Below, piece after piece: positions 32,952 to 41,532 of a stretch of DNA of 64,000 nucleotides (position 1 is the first letter of the stretch; each line of letters opens with the position of its first letter). Where the stretch lies: assembly GCA_017475035.1 (NCBI GenBank), contig JAFVGK010000156.1, positions 49,370 to 113,369 on the forward strand, given 5' to 3'. Under the pieces are notes generated by a model. It worked only from the letters and a program-made list of their open reading frames with translations. It had not been told where the DNA came from and made no database searches. A program made the position numbers and the translations under genes. This stretch comes from Blautia sp. (GTDB taxonomy: Bacteria; Bacillota; Clostridia; Lachnospirales; Lachnospiraceae).

Positions 32952-35582
32952 ATGGCAGCAGATGTAACTTTCGACAAGATCGAAACCGTAGAGCAGCTTG
33001 AGGCAAAGCTTGCCGTGATGCGCGCAGCCCAGAGAGAATTCTCTGCCTTTTCCCAGGAGAAGGTAGACGAGATTTTCCGTGCTGCCGCGATGGCGGCAAA
33101 TAAAGCCCGCATCCCGTTGGCAAAAATGGCAGTTGCCGAGACCGGCATGGGACTGGTTGAAGATAAAGTAATCAAAAACCATTACGCCGCAGAATATATC
33201 TACAATACATACCGAAACACAAAGACCTGCGGAGTCATCGAAGAAGATCCCGCGTACGGGATCAAAAAGGTCGCGGAACCCATTGGCGTGATCGCGGCTG
33301 TCATTCCGACGACCAATCCGACATCTACAGCGATTTTCAAAACGTTGATCTGCTTAAAGACAAGAAATGCCATCATCATCAGCCCTCATCCGAGAGCAAA
33401 AAACAGCACGATTGAAGCTGCCAGAATTGTCTATGAGGCTGCTTTGGCAGCAGGCGCGCCGAAAGATATCATCGGCTGGATCGACGTACCGTCTCTGGAT
33501 CTTACCAATCTTGTCATGAAGGAATGCGACTGTATCCTTGCTACCGGCGGTCCGGGCATGGTTCGCGCGGCGTATTCATCCGGAAAACCGGCTCTTGGCG
33601 TAGGCGCGGGAAATACGCCTGTTATTATTGACAGCACGGCTGATATCAAGATGGCTGTAAACTCTGTCATTCATTCCAAGACCTTCGATAACGGCATGAT
33701 CTGTGCTTCCGAGCAGTCGGTGACTGTTCTGGCGGACATCTATGATGAGGTAAAGGCGGAGTTTGCCGCTCGAGGCTGTTATTTCCTTCAGGGAGATGAG
33801 ATCGCCAAGGTCGGCCGGACTGTCATCATCAACGGTTCTGTCAATGCAAAGATCGTCGGTCAGAGCGCTTATCAGATTGCCCGGATGGCTGGCGTAGAGG
33901 TTCCGGAAAAGACCAAGATCCTGATCGGCGAGGTGGAGAGCACCGATATTTCTGAGCCTTTTGCCCATGAGAAGCTTTCACCGGTTCTTGCCATGTATAA
34001 GGCGGAGAGCTTCGATGAGGCGCTTGATAAGGCCGAGCAGCTTGTCATGGAAGGCGGCCCCGGCCATACGGCTTCCCTTTTTATCAATACAAATGAAAAA
34101 GAAAAAATGGCAAAGCATGCCGAAAGAATGAATGCCTGCCGTATCGTTGTCAACATGCCTTCCGCACAGGGCGGCATCGGCGATATCTACAATTTCAGGC
34201 TCCTTCCCTCCCTGACCCTTGGCTGCGGTTCCTGGGGCGGAAACTCCATCTCACACAATGTCGGCGTGATGGATCTGTTGAATATCAAGACCGTGGCAGA
34301 GAGGAGAGAGAACATGCTTTGGCTTCGTACCCCGGAGAAGATCTATTTCAAGAAAGGCTCCATGCCGGTTGCCCTTGATGAGCTGGGCACGGTCATGCAT
34401 AAGAAGAGATGCTTTATCGTTACCGACAGCTTCCTTTATAAGAATGGTTATGTGAAACCGATTGAGGATAAGCTGGATTCCATGGGCATTATGCATACCT
34501 GCTTCTATGATGTCGCTCCGGATCCGACGCTGGGCTGCGCCCTTGCCGGGACGAAGCAGATGACCATGTTTGAGCCGGACTGCATTATCGCTTTGGGCGG
34601 TGGTTCAGCCATGGACGCGGCGAAGATCATGTGGGTCATGTATGAGCATCCGGATGTAAACTTCGAAGACATGGCTATGGACTTCATGGATATCCGCAAG
34701 CGCGTATACACCTTCCCGAAGATGGGGGAGAAGGCATATTTTGTCGCGATTCCGACCTCTTCCGGTACCGGTTCCGAGGTTACCCCGTTTGCCATTATTA
34801 CCGATGAGAAGACTGGCACAAAGTGGCCGCTGGCAGATTATGAGCTCATGCCGAATATGGCGATCGTCGATGTCGACAACATGATGAACCAGCCGAAGGG
34901 CCTGACCTGCGCTTCCGGCATCGATGTATTTACCCATGCCTGTGAAGCTTTTGTTTCCGTTATGGCTTCCGATATGACAGACGGTGTCGCTTTAAAGGCC
35001 ACAAAGCTTGTCTTTGATTATCTGCCGTCCGCGTATGCCAATGGAGCAAAGGATCCTGCGGCGAGAGAGCATATGGCTATGGCTTCCACTCTTGCCGGTA
35101 TGGCGTTCGCAAACGCATTCCTTGGCATCAATCACAGCCTTGCCCATAAGCTTGGCGCGTATCATCATATTCCGCACGGTATCGCCAATGCATTGGTGCT
35201 TACGTATGTCATGCGTTACAACGCCAGCGAGGTTCCGACAAAGATGGGTACCTTCCCGCAGTATGAATATCCGAACGCACGGGCCAGGTATTGTGAAATT
35301 GCCCGTTACAATGGTATCTGCGGCAAGGATGACGCCGAAACCTTTGAGATGTTCATTGAGAAGGTGGAAGAGCTGAAACGGGCGATTGACATTCCGGCTT
35401 CCATTAAAGATTGGGGCGTAAAGGAAGAAGACTTCCTGGCTTCTCTGGATGAGATGACGGAGTCGGCCTTTAATGACCAGTGTACCGGCGCAAATCCGCG
35501 TTATCCGTTGATGAGCGAGATGAAGGAGCTGTATCTGATGGCTTATTATGGCAAGGATACCAAAGAGGCAGAGAAGCTTTGA
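32952..35582 (+). CDS. adhE: Bifunctional acetaldehyde-CoA/alcohol dehydrogenase
   Basis: An 876-residue cytosolic enzyme reducing acetyl-CoA to acetaldehyde and then ethanol, regenerating NAD+ in fermentation. The N-terminal aldehyde dehydrogenase domain (about 1-440) has the catalytic Cys251 in MICASEQS. The C-terminal iron alcohol dehydrogenase domain (about 455-870) has PTSSGTGSEVTPFAII, HACEAFVS and the metal-binding INHSLAHKLGAYHHIPHG. Full length for the family; such proteins form spirosomes. It has its own promoter with a Rex-like operator. A kinase-like gene follows by 15 bp. Confidence 0.96.
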   Translation: MAADVTFDKIETVEQLEAKLAVMRAAQREFSAFSQEKVDEIFRAAAMAANKARIPLAKMAVAETGMGLVEDKVIKNHYAAEYIYNTYRNTKTCGVIEEDPAYGIKKVAEPIGVIAAVIPTTNPTSTAIFKTLICLKTRNAIIISPHPRAKNSTIEAARIVYEAALAAGAPKDIIGWIDVPSLDLTNLVMKECDCILATGGPGMVRAAYSSGKPALGVGAGNTPVIIDSTADIKMAVNSVIHSKTFDNGMICASEQSVTVLADIYDEVKAEFAARGCYFLQGDEIAKVGRTVIINGSVNAKIVGQSAYQIARMAGVEVPEKTKILIGEVESTDISEPFAHEKLSPVLAMYKAESFDEALDKAEQLVMEGGPGHTASLFINTNEKEKMAKHAERMNACRIVVNMPSAQGGIGDIYNFRLLPSLTLGCGSWGGNSISHNVGVMDLLNIKTVAERRENMLWLRTPEKIYFKKGSMPVALDELGTVMHKKRCFIVTDSFLYKNGYVKPIEDKLDSMGIMHTCFYDVAPDPTLGCALAGTKQMTMFEPDCIIALGGGSAMDAAKIMWVMYEHPDVNFEDMAMDFMDIRKRVYTFPKMGEKAYFVAIPTSSGTGSEVTPFAIITDEKTGTKWPLADYELMPNMAIVDVDNMMNQPKGLTCASGIDVFTHACEAFVSVMASDMTDGVALKATKLVFDYLPSAYANGAKDPAAREHMAMASTLAGMAFANAFLGINHSLAHKLGAYHHIPHGIANALVLTYVMRYNASEVPTKMGTFPQYEYPNARARYCEIARYNGICGKDDAETFEMFIEKVEELKRAIDIPASIKDWGVKEEDFLASLDEMTESAFNDQCTGANPRYPLMSEMKELYLMAYYGKDTKEAEKL

Positions 35583-35597
35583 TCGGGAGGATGAATC

Positions 35598-36347
35598 ATG
35601 GCAAACAGAGAAATCATTGAGGAACTGTCTTATAAGACTGTATATAAAGAAGGAAACACTGTCGTCAAGGAGTTTACCGCCTCCCATCCGAAGGCAGATG
35701 TGTTTAATGAAGCCTATATTCATGCCTGCGCGGAGAGCAGCGGCGTTTCGGTACCGCAGCTTCTCGGCGTAGCTCCTGCGGGCGCCGGCTGGGCCCTTAC
35801 CATGGAATATATTCCAGGCAAGACTCTCTGGGAACTGATGCAGGAGAATCCTGACAGACAGGATGAATATCTTGATAAATTCGTAGAAATTCAGCTGGAA
35901 GTGGCAAGCCATAAAGCACCTCGTCTGCGCAATACCAGACTGAAGATGGAGGAAGCCATTAATTCCCTGACAGAGCTGGATCCCAGCACGAGGTATGAAT
36001 TGCTGCAGAGACTTCATGGCATGAAGAACCATACCAAGCTCTGCCATGGCGATCTCGTTCCTGATAATATTATTATTCGTGAAGACGGAAGCTATTGTGT
36101 GCTTGACTGGTCTCACGCGACCCAGGGAAATGCCGGCGCTGACGCCGCGATCACCTATATGCGCTTTTATCTGATCGATCCCGCCCTGGCGGAGAAATAC
36201 CTGCGTGTATTTTCCAAAAAGTCCAACATGGCGATCCAGTATATCCAGACCTGGCTGCCCATTGTAGCTGCGGCAAGACTGACGCGTCATAAGGAGTCTG
36301 AGAAGGAACTCCTCGAGAAATGGATCAGTGTCGCGGAATATCAATGA
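35598..36347 (+). CDS. APH-type small-molecule kinase, substrate unknown
   Basis: A 249-residue protein of the aminoglycoside/choline kinase fold. The catalytic loop is LCHGDLVPDNIII (about 152-164) and the metal-binding Asp is in CVLDWSHATQGN. An N-lobe is present (TVYKEGNTVVKEF with candidate Lys, MEYIPGKTLWEL). Resistance is unlikely given the setting; co-transcription with adhE suggests a metabolic kinase, perhaps acting on a sugar, alcohol or cofactor, which is inference. It starts 15 bp after adhE with GGGAGG upstream, and is followed by a 20-bp-stem terminator. Confidence 0.82.
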   Translation: MANREIIEELSYKTVYKEGNTVVKEFTASHPKADVFNEAYIHACAESSGVSVPQLLGVAPAGAGWALTMEYIPGKTLWELMQENPDRQDEYLDKFVEIQLEVASHKAPRLRNTRLKMEEAINSLTELDPSTRYELLQRLHGMKNHTKLCHGDLVPDNIIIREDGSYCVLDWSHATQGNAGADAAITYMRFYLIDPALAEKYLRVFSKKSNMAIQYIQTWLPIVAAARLTRHKESEKELLEKWISVAEYQ

Positions 36348-36461
36348 TTGGCATATATTGGAATCCGCTCGCTTTCGCACGGAAGGATCTGCATTGACCT
36401 TTACCCTTCCGGGAGGCGGCACCCGCCGGATAGGGAAATCTTATGTGACGCCGTTTCTGCA

Positions 36462-36506
36462 ATAGAAAAAGGAGACAGAAGTATCGCTTCTGTCTCCTTT
36501 TTCTAT
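36462..36506. terminator. Terminator of the adhE operon
   Basis: A perfect 20-bp stem (ATAGAAAAAGGAGACAGAAG at 36462-36481 with its complement at 36487-36506), loop TATCG, T-run within the 3' arm. Confidence 0.92.
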
Positions 36507-36740
36507 GGTAAGGGTAAGGATGCTGATCGGATATTCGTCAGCCGGCGGTGACCGGCGTTCCGCTGAGGGCGGAAGACGCAGCTTCGCCTGTTCCCGGACC
36601 CGCTCAAAGGGAGATGCTGCCTTCCTCTGCCTGATTTATGGCGGGAGCGCGAAATGCCTCAAAGATAGAGTTGCATTTCATGCCGGAATCGGTTATGCTA
36701 TCATCGTTTTGAATTAATCCTTATGGGAGGAGGATCAAAA
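36507..36740. other. Leader region of the TauE/SafE gene
   Basis: G+C-rich sequence with short self-complementary stretches (GCCGGCGGTGACCGGCG near 36541) but no riboswitch class that I recognise. It ends in TTATGGGAGGAGG, identical to the 3' end of the Shine-Dalgarno repeat, without the rest of that element. Confidence 0.4.
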
Positions 36741-37499
36741 ATGCAGCTGACACCGCTCACGTTTATCATCGTCTGTCCTTTATTGTTTCTTGCAGGTTTT
36801 GTTGATTCGATCGGCGGAGGCGGGGGACTGATCTCCCTGCCGGCGTATCTGTTTGCCGGTCTTCCCATTCATATGGCTATCGCGACGAATAAAATGTCAT
36901 CAACCTGCGGGACAAGCCTTGCGACGGGCAGATTTATTAAAAACCGTCTTGTGAACCTGAAGCTGGCGGTTCCGTCCGTGGTTTTTGCGGTTCTGGGTTC
37001 TTCTTTAGGCGCCCGGCTTTCCATGCGGGTAAGCGAAAACGTAATGAAGATGGTATTATTGATCGTTCTTCCGGTTTCGGCCTTTTTTGTTTTGAACCGG
37101 CATCTTTTTCCCGAAAGAGAAGAGACAGCCGTAAAGCTGGATACAAGGACATATGTCACTGCCATTGTTTCGGCGTTTGTCGTCGGGATCTATGATGGCT
37201 TTTACGGTCCGGGAACAGGGACTTTCCTGATCATCGCCTTTACCGTTTTTGCCAGGCTGAGTGTCGGAACGGCAAACGCCCAGGCTAAAGTGATTAACCT
37301 TACAACGAACGTTACATCGCTGATCATTTTCCTGCTGCACGGACAGGTGCTGCTCCCTCTCGGTCTTGCCGCCGGAGCCAGCAATATGGTGGGAAACTAT
37401 ATCGGTTCCGGACTGGTGATGAAAAAAGGAACCGGCATTGTCCGTCCGATTATTCTGGTGGTACTGGTTTTATTGCTGATTAAGGTTATTTTTGAGTGA
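36741..37499 (+). CDS. TauE/SafE family anion transporter
   Basis: A 252-residue polytopic membrane protein of the sulfite exporter TauE/SafE (UPF0721, DUF81) family. The typical motif AGFVDSIGGGGGLISLPAYL is at about 19-38, and the second repeat contains IYDGFYGPGTGTFLIIAF near 145-162. About eight helices. Members move sulfite, sulfonates or other organic anions; the direction and substrate here are unknown. ATG 36741 is chosen, 9 bp after GGGAGGAGG. Confidence 0.9.
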   Translation: MQLTPLTFIIVCPLLFLAGFVDSIGGGGGLISLPAYLFAGLPIHMAIATNKMSSTCGTSLATGRFIKNRLVNLKLAVPSVVFAVLGSSLGARLSMRVSENVMKMVLLIVLPVSAFFVLNRHLFPEREETAVKLDTRTYVTAIVSAFVVGIYDGFYGPGTGTFLIIAFTVFARLSVGTANAQAKVINLTTNVTSLIIFLLHGQVLLPLGLAAGASNMVGNYIGSGLVMKKGTGIVRPIILVVLVLLLIKVIFE

Positions 37500-37544
37500 G
37501 AATAAAAATGATTCCTCAGGAAGTTCTGCAAAGCATTTCCGCTG

Positions 37545-38771
37545 TCATTTATTTCTCTTACGCAGACGATTTGTTACGATGATCGCGCAGGAAGCGTCGC
37601 CGGTAATATTCAGAGTGGTACGTCCCATGTCGAAGATACGGTCTACGCCGGCAACGAGGGCAATGCCGTCTACCGGAAGACCGACGGAAGCAAGCACCAT
37701 CGCCAGCATGACCATGCCTGCGCCGGGAACGCCTGCGGTACCGACAGAAGCAAGCGTCGCGGTCAGCACGATGGTGATCATCTGTGACGGGGTCAGGGTG
37801 ATGCCATAGCAAGAAGCAATGAAGATCGCGCAGACGCCCTGGTAGATCGCCGTACCGTCCATATTGATCGTTGCGCCGAGCGGAAGGACGAAGGAAGCGA
37901 CTTCCTTGGAGGCACCGAGCTTCTGTGAGCATTCCAGATTGATGGGTAAAGTACCGACAGAGGAAGCACTGGAAAAGGCGAACATGATCGCCGGAGCCAT
38001 ACCCTTAAAGAATTTCACCGGGTTCATACCGCCAAGGGTGCTGACTGTCAGGGAATAGACAATAATTGCGTGAAGAAGGTATGCAATATAAGCTGCCAGC
38101 AAAACCTTTGCCAGAGAGCCGACGACCATGGCCCCGTTAGCCGCGACAACCGGACACAGCAGACAGAATACACCGATCGGGGAAAGAGCCAGGATCATGG
38201 ACATACATTTCATAAAAATGTCATTCCAGCGATTGATGCCGTCGATGGCCGGAGCGACTTTTTCTCCGAGCATAATGATCGCGAAACCGATCAGTAATGC
38301 CATGACGATAACCTGGAGCATATTTGATTCCGTAATGGGAACCAGGAAATTGGACGGAAAGATATTGACCAGGACATCCATGGCGGAAGAGGAAGCCGGC
38401 GCTTCATACGTAAGGCTGGAAGTAGACAAAGCAGGGAAGCTGGCCCGGAAGATATTTGCAACAGCCAGACCGATGGCAGTAGCTACGGCAGTCGTGCAGA
38501 AATAGTAGATAATGGTGGTGCCGCCGATCTGTCCGACCTTTTTGATATCACGCAAAGAGACAACGCCGGCCATGATCGAGAACAGAACGATGGGGCCGAC
38601 GATGAATTTCACAAGATTCAAAAAGATGGTACCAAAGGGCTTGATGTATTTGGCTGTGAAATCAGCATGGCTTTGCATCAGCAGGCCGACAATGACAGCC
38701 AGAACAAGGGCAATAAAGATCTGGCCGGCCAGGGGTAAGGATTTTTTTTTCGTCGAATTGTTCATACTCAT
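37545..38771 (-). CDS. Dicarboxylate/amino acid:cation symporter (DAACS)
   Basis: A 408-residue membrane protein related to GltP/SstT glutamate, aspartate or dicarboxylate symporters. Diagnostic parts are FSSASSVGTLPINLECSQKLG (HP1 serine-rich loop, about 270-290), LPLGATINMDGTAIYQGV (TM7 NMDGT, about 298-315) and GTAGVPGAGMVMLAMVLASVGLP (HP2). DRIFDMGRTTLNITGD in TM8 carries the conserved Asp and Arg region. It is convergent with the TauE gene with 45 bp between and no clear terminator. Confidence 0.94.
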   Translation of the reverse strand: MSMNNSTKKKSLPLAGQIFIALVLAVIVGLLMQSHADFTAKYIKPFGTIFLNLVKFIVGPIVLFSIMAGVVSLRDIKKVGQIGGTTIIYYFCTTAVATAIGLAVANIFRASFPALSTSSLTYEAPASSSAMDVLVNIFPSNFLVPITESNMLQVIVMALLIGFAIIMLGEKVAPAIDGINRWNDIFMKCMSMILALSPIGVFCLLCPVVAANGAMVVGSLAKVLLAAYIAYLLHAIIVYSLTVSTLGGMNPVKFFKGMAPAIMFAFSSASSVGTLPINLECSQKLGASKEVASFVLPLGATINMDGTAIYQGVCAIFIASCYGITLTPSQMITIVLTATLASVGTAGVPGAGMVMLAMVLASVGLPVDGIALVAGVDRIFDMGRTTLNITGDASCAIIVTNRLRKRNK

Positions 38772-38952
38772 ACCTCCGTTTAAAAGAAGCTGTTGTCTAT
38801 TATCATGAAAATCATATCATATTTTTTTTGCTATGTCATGTATTTTTTATAAAACGCTGTGGGACAGTGAGAGTCAGGCGGCGGTCGGGGTCAGATGCTC
38901 CATGATACAAGGATGAAGCGGTGAAACTTTCTATAGAAAGGACAGGCGGGAT

Positions 38953-39558
38953 ATGGAAAATAAAACGAAACAGCGAAAAGCAGTGATCAGTCGAACGACA
39001 AAGGAGACAGACATCCGGGTCAGCCTGGATCTTGACGGTACGGGAATCTGCCATGCCGATACAGGAATCGGCTTTTTTGATCATATGCTGGATGGATTTG
39101 CGAGACATGGCCTGTTTGATCTTGACGTCGTATGTAAAGGTGATCTGAATGTTGATTCTCATCATACAATCGAGGATGTCGGGATCGTGCTGGGAAGCGC
39201 AATACGGGAAGCAGCAGGCGGCAAAGCCGGGATCAGGCGGTATGGGAATTTCGCTCTGCCGATGGATGAAACGCTGATACTTTGTGCCGTTGATTTGTGC
39301 GGAAGGCCCTATTTTTCTTCGGATGTCGTCTATACGGTTCCTAAGATCGGTGATATGGACACAGAGATGATGAAAGAATTCTTTTACGCGGTATCTTATT
39401 CGGCAGCAATGAATCTTCATTTTCATCAGATCACGGGAAGCAACAACCATCATATCGCGGAAGCCAGCTTTAAGGCATTTGCAAAGGCACTGGATATGGC
39501 CACACAATATGAGCCGAGGATTACCGGAGTGTGGTCAACAAAAGGCGCGCTGGAATGA
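38953..39558 (+). CDS. hisB: Imidazoleglycerol-phosphate dehydratase
   Basis: A 201-residue monofunctional IGPD of histidine synthesis, which removes water from imidazoleglycerol phosphate using two Mn ions. Metal-binding motifs are IGFFDHML (about 37-44), DSHHTIEDVG (about 75-84), and SNNHHIAEASFKAF (about 163-176). Length is normal. It stands alone: none of the other his genes is in the window. AGGACAGGCGGG precedes the ATG. Confidence 0.95.
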   Translation: MENKTKQRKAVISRTTKETDIRVSLDLDGTGICHADTGIGFFDHMLDGFARHGLFDLDVVCKGDLNVDSHHTIEDVGIVLGSAIREAAGGKAGIRRYGNFALPMDETLILCAVDLCGRPYFSSDVVYTVPKIGDMDTEMMKEFFYAVSYSAAMNLHFHQITGSNNHHIAEASFKAFAKALDMATQYEPRITGVWSTKGALE

Positions 39559-39600
39559 ATAAGGGTTGAGGAAGCCTTTACTTTACCCTTTCCCGAACCT

Positions 39601-39640
39601 CCCGTCAACGACAGGTGACATTTTCCTTTGGGTGGCTCCG
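39601..39640 (+). repeat. Left arm of 40-bp inverted repeat flanking two tRNA genes
   Basis: Begins CCCGTCAACGACAGGTGACA and ends GGTGGCTCCG. Its reverse complement matches 40053-40092 with about four mismatches. Confidence 0.85.
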
Positions 39641-39643
39641 TGA

Positions 39644-39677
39644 TAAAAAACAAGGCAGGGATCAAATATCCCTGCCT
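39644..39677 (-). terminator. Terminator of the tRNA-Ser gene
   Basis: Read on the minus strand: AGGCAGGGAT / ATCCCTGCCT stem followed by TTGTTTTTT. Confidence 0.88.
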
Positions 39678-39686
39678 CGCATCAAG

Positions 39687-39773
39687 CGGAGAGTGTGGGA
39701 TTCGAACCCACGTGCCCAAAAAGGACAACCGCATTTCGAGTGCGGCGCGTTACGACCACTTCGCTAACTCTCC
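39687..39773 (-). tRNA. tRNA-Ser (anticodon CGA)
   Basis: Acceptor GGAGAGT (5', at 39773) pairs with ACTCTCC, followed by discriminator G. The anticodon arm CCGCA-CTCGAAA-TGCGG gives anticodon CGA. There is a long variable arm, as in class II tRNAs, and a GGTTCGAATCC T-arm. CCA is not encoded. Confidence 0.95.
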
Positions 39774-39809
39774 AAAAGAACTGATTCATGCTTTCATAAA
39801 GCATTGTTT

Positions 39810-39838
39810 ATTATACAGGGAATCATTGAAAAGAGCAA
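39810..39838 (-). promoter_or_regulatory. Promoter of tRNA-Ser
   Basis: On the minus strand TTGCTC, a 17-bp spacer, TATAAT. Confidence 0.7.
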
Positions 39839-39872
39839 GGAAAAAATTTAAAATATTTTTTGAAAAAAGTAA

Positions 39873-39901
39873 TTGACAAACGAAACACGAAATAGTATAC
39901 T
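39873..39901 (+). promoter_or_regulatory. Promoter of tRNA-Met
   Basis: TTGACA (39873-39878), 17 bp, TATACT (39896-39901), 38 bp before the mature tRNA. Confidence 0.8.
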
Positions 39902-39939
39902 GAGCGAGCAGTCGGGGAACGGCTGACAGATATAAAGAT

Positions 39940-40013
39940 GGCGAGATAGCTCAGCTGGCTAGAGCACGCGGTTCATACCCGCGGTGTCGAGGGTTCGAGT
40001 CCCCCTCTCGCTA
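39940..40013 (+). tRNA. tRNA-Met (anticodon CAT)
   Basis: Acceptor GGCGAGA (39940-39946) pairs with TCTCGCT (40006-40012), discriminator A. Anticodon stem-loop CGCGG-TTCATAC-CCGCG. The first pair G-C and D-arm AGCTCAGCTGGCTAGAGC fit an elongator tRNA-Met; a lysidine-modified tRNA-Ile cannot be fully excluded. CCA is not encoded. Confidence 0.93.
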
Positions 40014-40018
40014 CTTTG

Positions 40019-40047
40019 AAAGGATCACTGACGTGATCCTTTTTTTA
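40019..40047 (+). terminator. Terminator of tRNA-Met
   Basis: AAAGGATCAC-TGAC-GTGATCCTTT followed by TTTT. Confidence 0.9.
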
Positions 40048-40052
40048 TATCC

Positions 40053-40092
40053 CGGAGCCGCCCAAAGGAAGATGTCACCTGTCGCTGACGGG
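40053..40092 (-). repeat. Right arm of 40-bp inverted repeat flanking two tRNA genes
   Basis: CGGAGCCGCCCAAAGGAAGA...GTCGCTGACGGG, the near-exact reverse complement of 39601-39640. The pair encloses the divergently transcribed tRNA-Ser and tRNA-Met units and their promoters. Confidence 0.85.
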
Positions 40093-40195
40093 CGGCTTGG
40101 CCAAGGGCAGAGAGTGAGGGCTTCAGCTCTCTGTCCTGCTGCAGGGGCGTCGATGGGAAGCGTCAGATGTGTTTTACGGATAAGGAGAGAAAGCC

Positions 40196-41440
40196 ATGGC
40201 TGATTATAAAGATTTAGGCAAGGTTTATGATGATTTTTTTGGACCGGGAGGTTCTCCTTCTTTCAAAGAAGAACAAAAAAAAGAAGAACAAAAAGCCGGT
40301 AAAGATCCTGATCAGCATCAGGAAAATCCTTCTGAAGACAGCAGCAATGCGGAAACAGAAGGATCGGACATGGCTCTTTCTTCTGAAGAAAAATCCCCTG
40401 ATTTGATGGAAGGCCTGCTGGTTGATATCCGCAAGATTCGTGAAATGGTAGAAGCGGATTTTCACGCGATTGACCTGGAAGCGGAAAGAGAGCTGGCCCG
40501 GTCGAGGAATGGACTGACGGATCCTGAAGCGGCAAATGAAGAAACGGGTGCCGCAAGCGGAAACCCCGCTCAGGAGATACAGGAAGAAAAGCCGAAGGAA
40601 CCGGAAAAATCCGGCATGGAAGAACTGGAAGAGCTGATCGGGCTGACCACGATAAAGGAAGACGTGAAGGAACTTGTCGCGTTGATGAAAGCCGCTCAGC
40701 TTCGTAAGGATCAGGGGATGAAAACCGTGCCGGTTTCCCTTCATCTGGTTTTCTCGGGGAATCCCGGAACAGGGAAAACTACCGTTGCCCGTATATTGGC
40801 GAAGCTGTACAAAGAGATCGGTGTGTTGTCCAAGGGTCAGCTGGTGGAGGTAGACCGTTCCGGACTGGTAGCCGGTTTTGTCGGCCAGACTGCGATCAAG
40901 ACACAGGAGAAGATCAAAGAAGCACTGGGCGGCATACTTTTTATCGATGAAGCGTATACTCTTTCCAGAGGCGCGGAAAATGATTTTGGACAGGAAGCGA
41001 TTGATACGATTCTGAAGGCGATGGAAGACCATCGCGATGATTTTGTCGTGATTGTGGCAGGCTACACCAATCTGATGGAGAAATTCATCCACAGTAATCC
41101 CGGTCTGAAATCCCGATTCAATAAATTTATTGAATTCCCGGATTATACCGCGGATGAATTGCAGGGGATCTTTGATCTGCAATGCAAAAAGTATGAGTAC
41201 ACTCTGGATGAAGAAGCGAAGGAGCTGATTTCGGCGAAAATCAGGGAGATGGAACAAAACAAAGGCGAGAACTTTGCGAATGCCAGGGAAGTACGGAATC
41301 TTTTTGAAGCATTGATTACGAATCAGGCATTTCGGATTTCTGCCATGGAGAATCCGGGGCCGGAGGAATTGCGGCTTGTGACAAGAGAAGATGTTGTGAA
41401 GGATGAAAGGAAGACAGAGGAAGAGGCTCACGACAACTGA
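40196..41440 (+). CDS. AAA ATPase of the SpoVK/CbbX type
   Basis: A 414-residue protein. The first 140 or so residues are acidic and low in complexity (KEEQKKEEQK, SEDSSNAETEGSD). The AAA+ domain follows: MEELEELIGLTTIKEDVKEL, Walker A GNPGTGKTT (about 186-194), Walker B GGILFIDEAYTL (about 244-255), and arginine-finger region SNPGLKSRFNKFIEF. This matches stage V sporulation protein K and the rubisco-activase-like CbbX group, which remodel protein complexes. The long acidic front is unusual and probably a partner-binding or disordered segment. It starts after AAGGAGAG; a bidirectional hairpin follows. Confidence 0.87.
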   Translation: MADYKDLGKVYDDFFGPGGSPSFKEEQKKEEQKAGKDPDQHQENPSEDSSNAETEGSDMALSSEEKSPDLMEGLLVDIRKIREMVEADFHAIDLEAERELARSRNGLTDPEAANEETGAASGNPAQEIQEEKPKEPEKSGMEELEELIGLTTIKEDVKELVALMKAAQLRKDQGMKTVPVSLHLVFSGNPGTGKTTVARILAKLYKEIGVLSKGQLVEVDRSGLVAGFVGQTAIKTQEKIKEALGGILFIDEAYTLSRGAENDFGQEAIDTILKAMEDHRDDFVVIVAGYTNLMEKFIHSNPGLKSRFNKFIEFPDYTADELQGIFDLQCKKYEYTLDEEAKELISAKIREMEQNKGENFANAREVRNLFEALITNQAFRISAMENPGPEELRLVTREDVVKDERKTEEEAHDN

Positions 41441-41454
41441 AACAGAAAACAGTG

Positions 41455-41505
41455 ATCCCCTGCATAGAACAGATTTACGTTTGAAGCTCTATGCAGGGGA
41501 TTTTT
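41455..41505. terminator. Bidirectional terminator
   Basis: ATCCCCTGCATAGA (41455-41468) / TCTATGCAGGGGAT (41488-41501) followed by TTTT; serves the AAA ATPase gene and the convergent MATE gene. Confidence 0.85.
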
Positions 41506-41532
41506 ATGATCTGCGAAGATCCGGATGGGCTC

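Noticed and set aside
34992-36422. 476-codon open frame on the minus strand
   Set aside because: It is antisense to the adhE end and the kinase gene, both of which have family motifs.
36507-36740. Riboswitch upstream of the TauE/SafE gene
   Set aside because: Some self-complementarity but no conserved core of any class that I can recognise.
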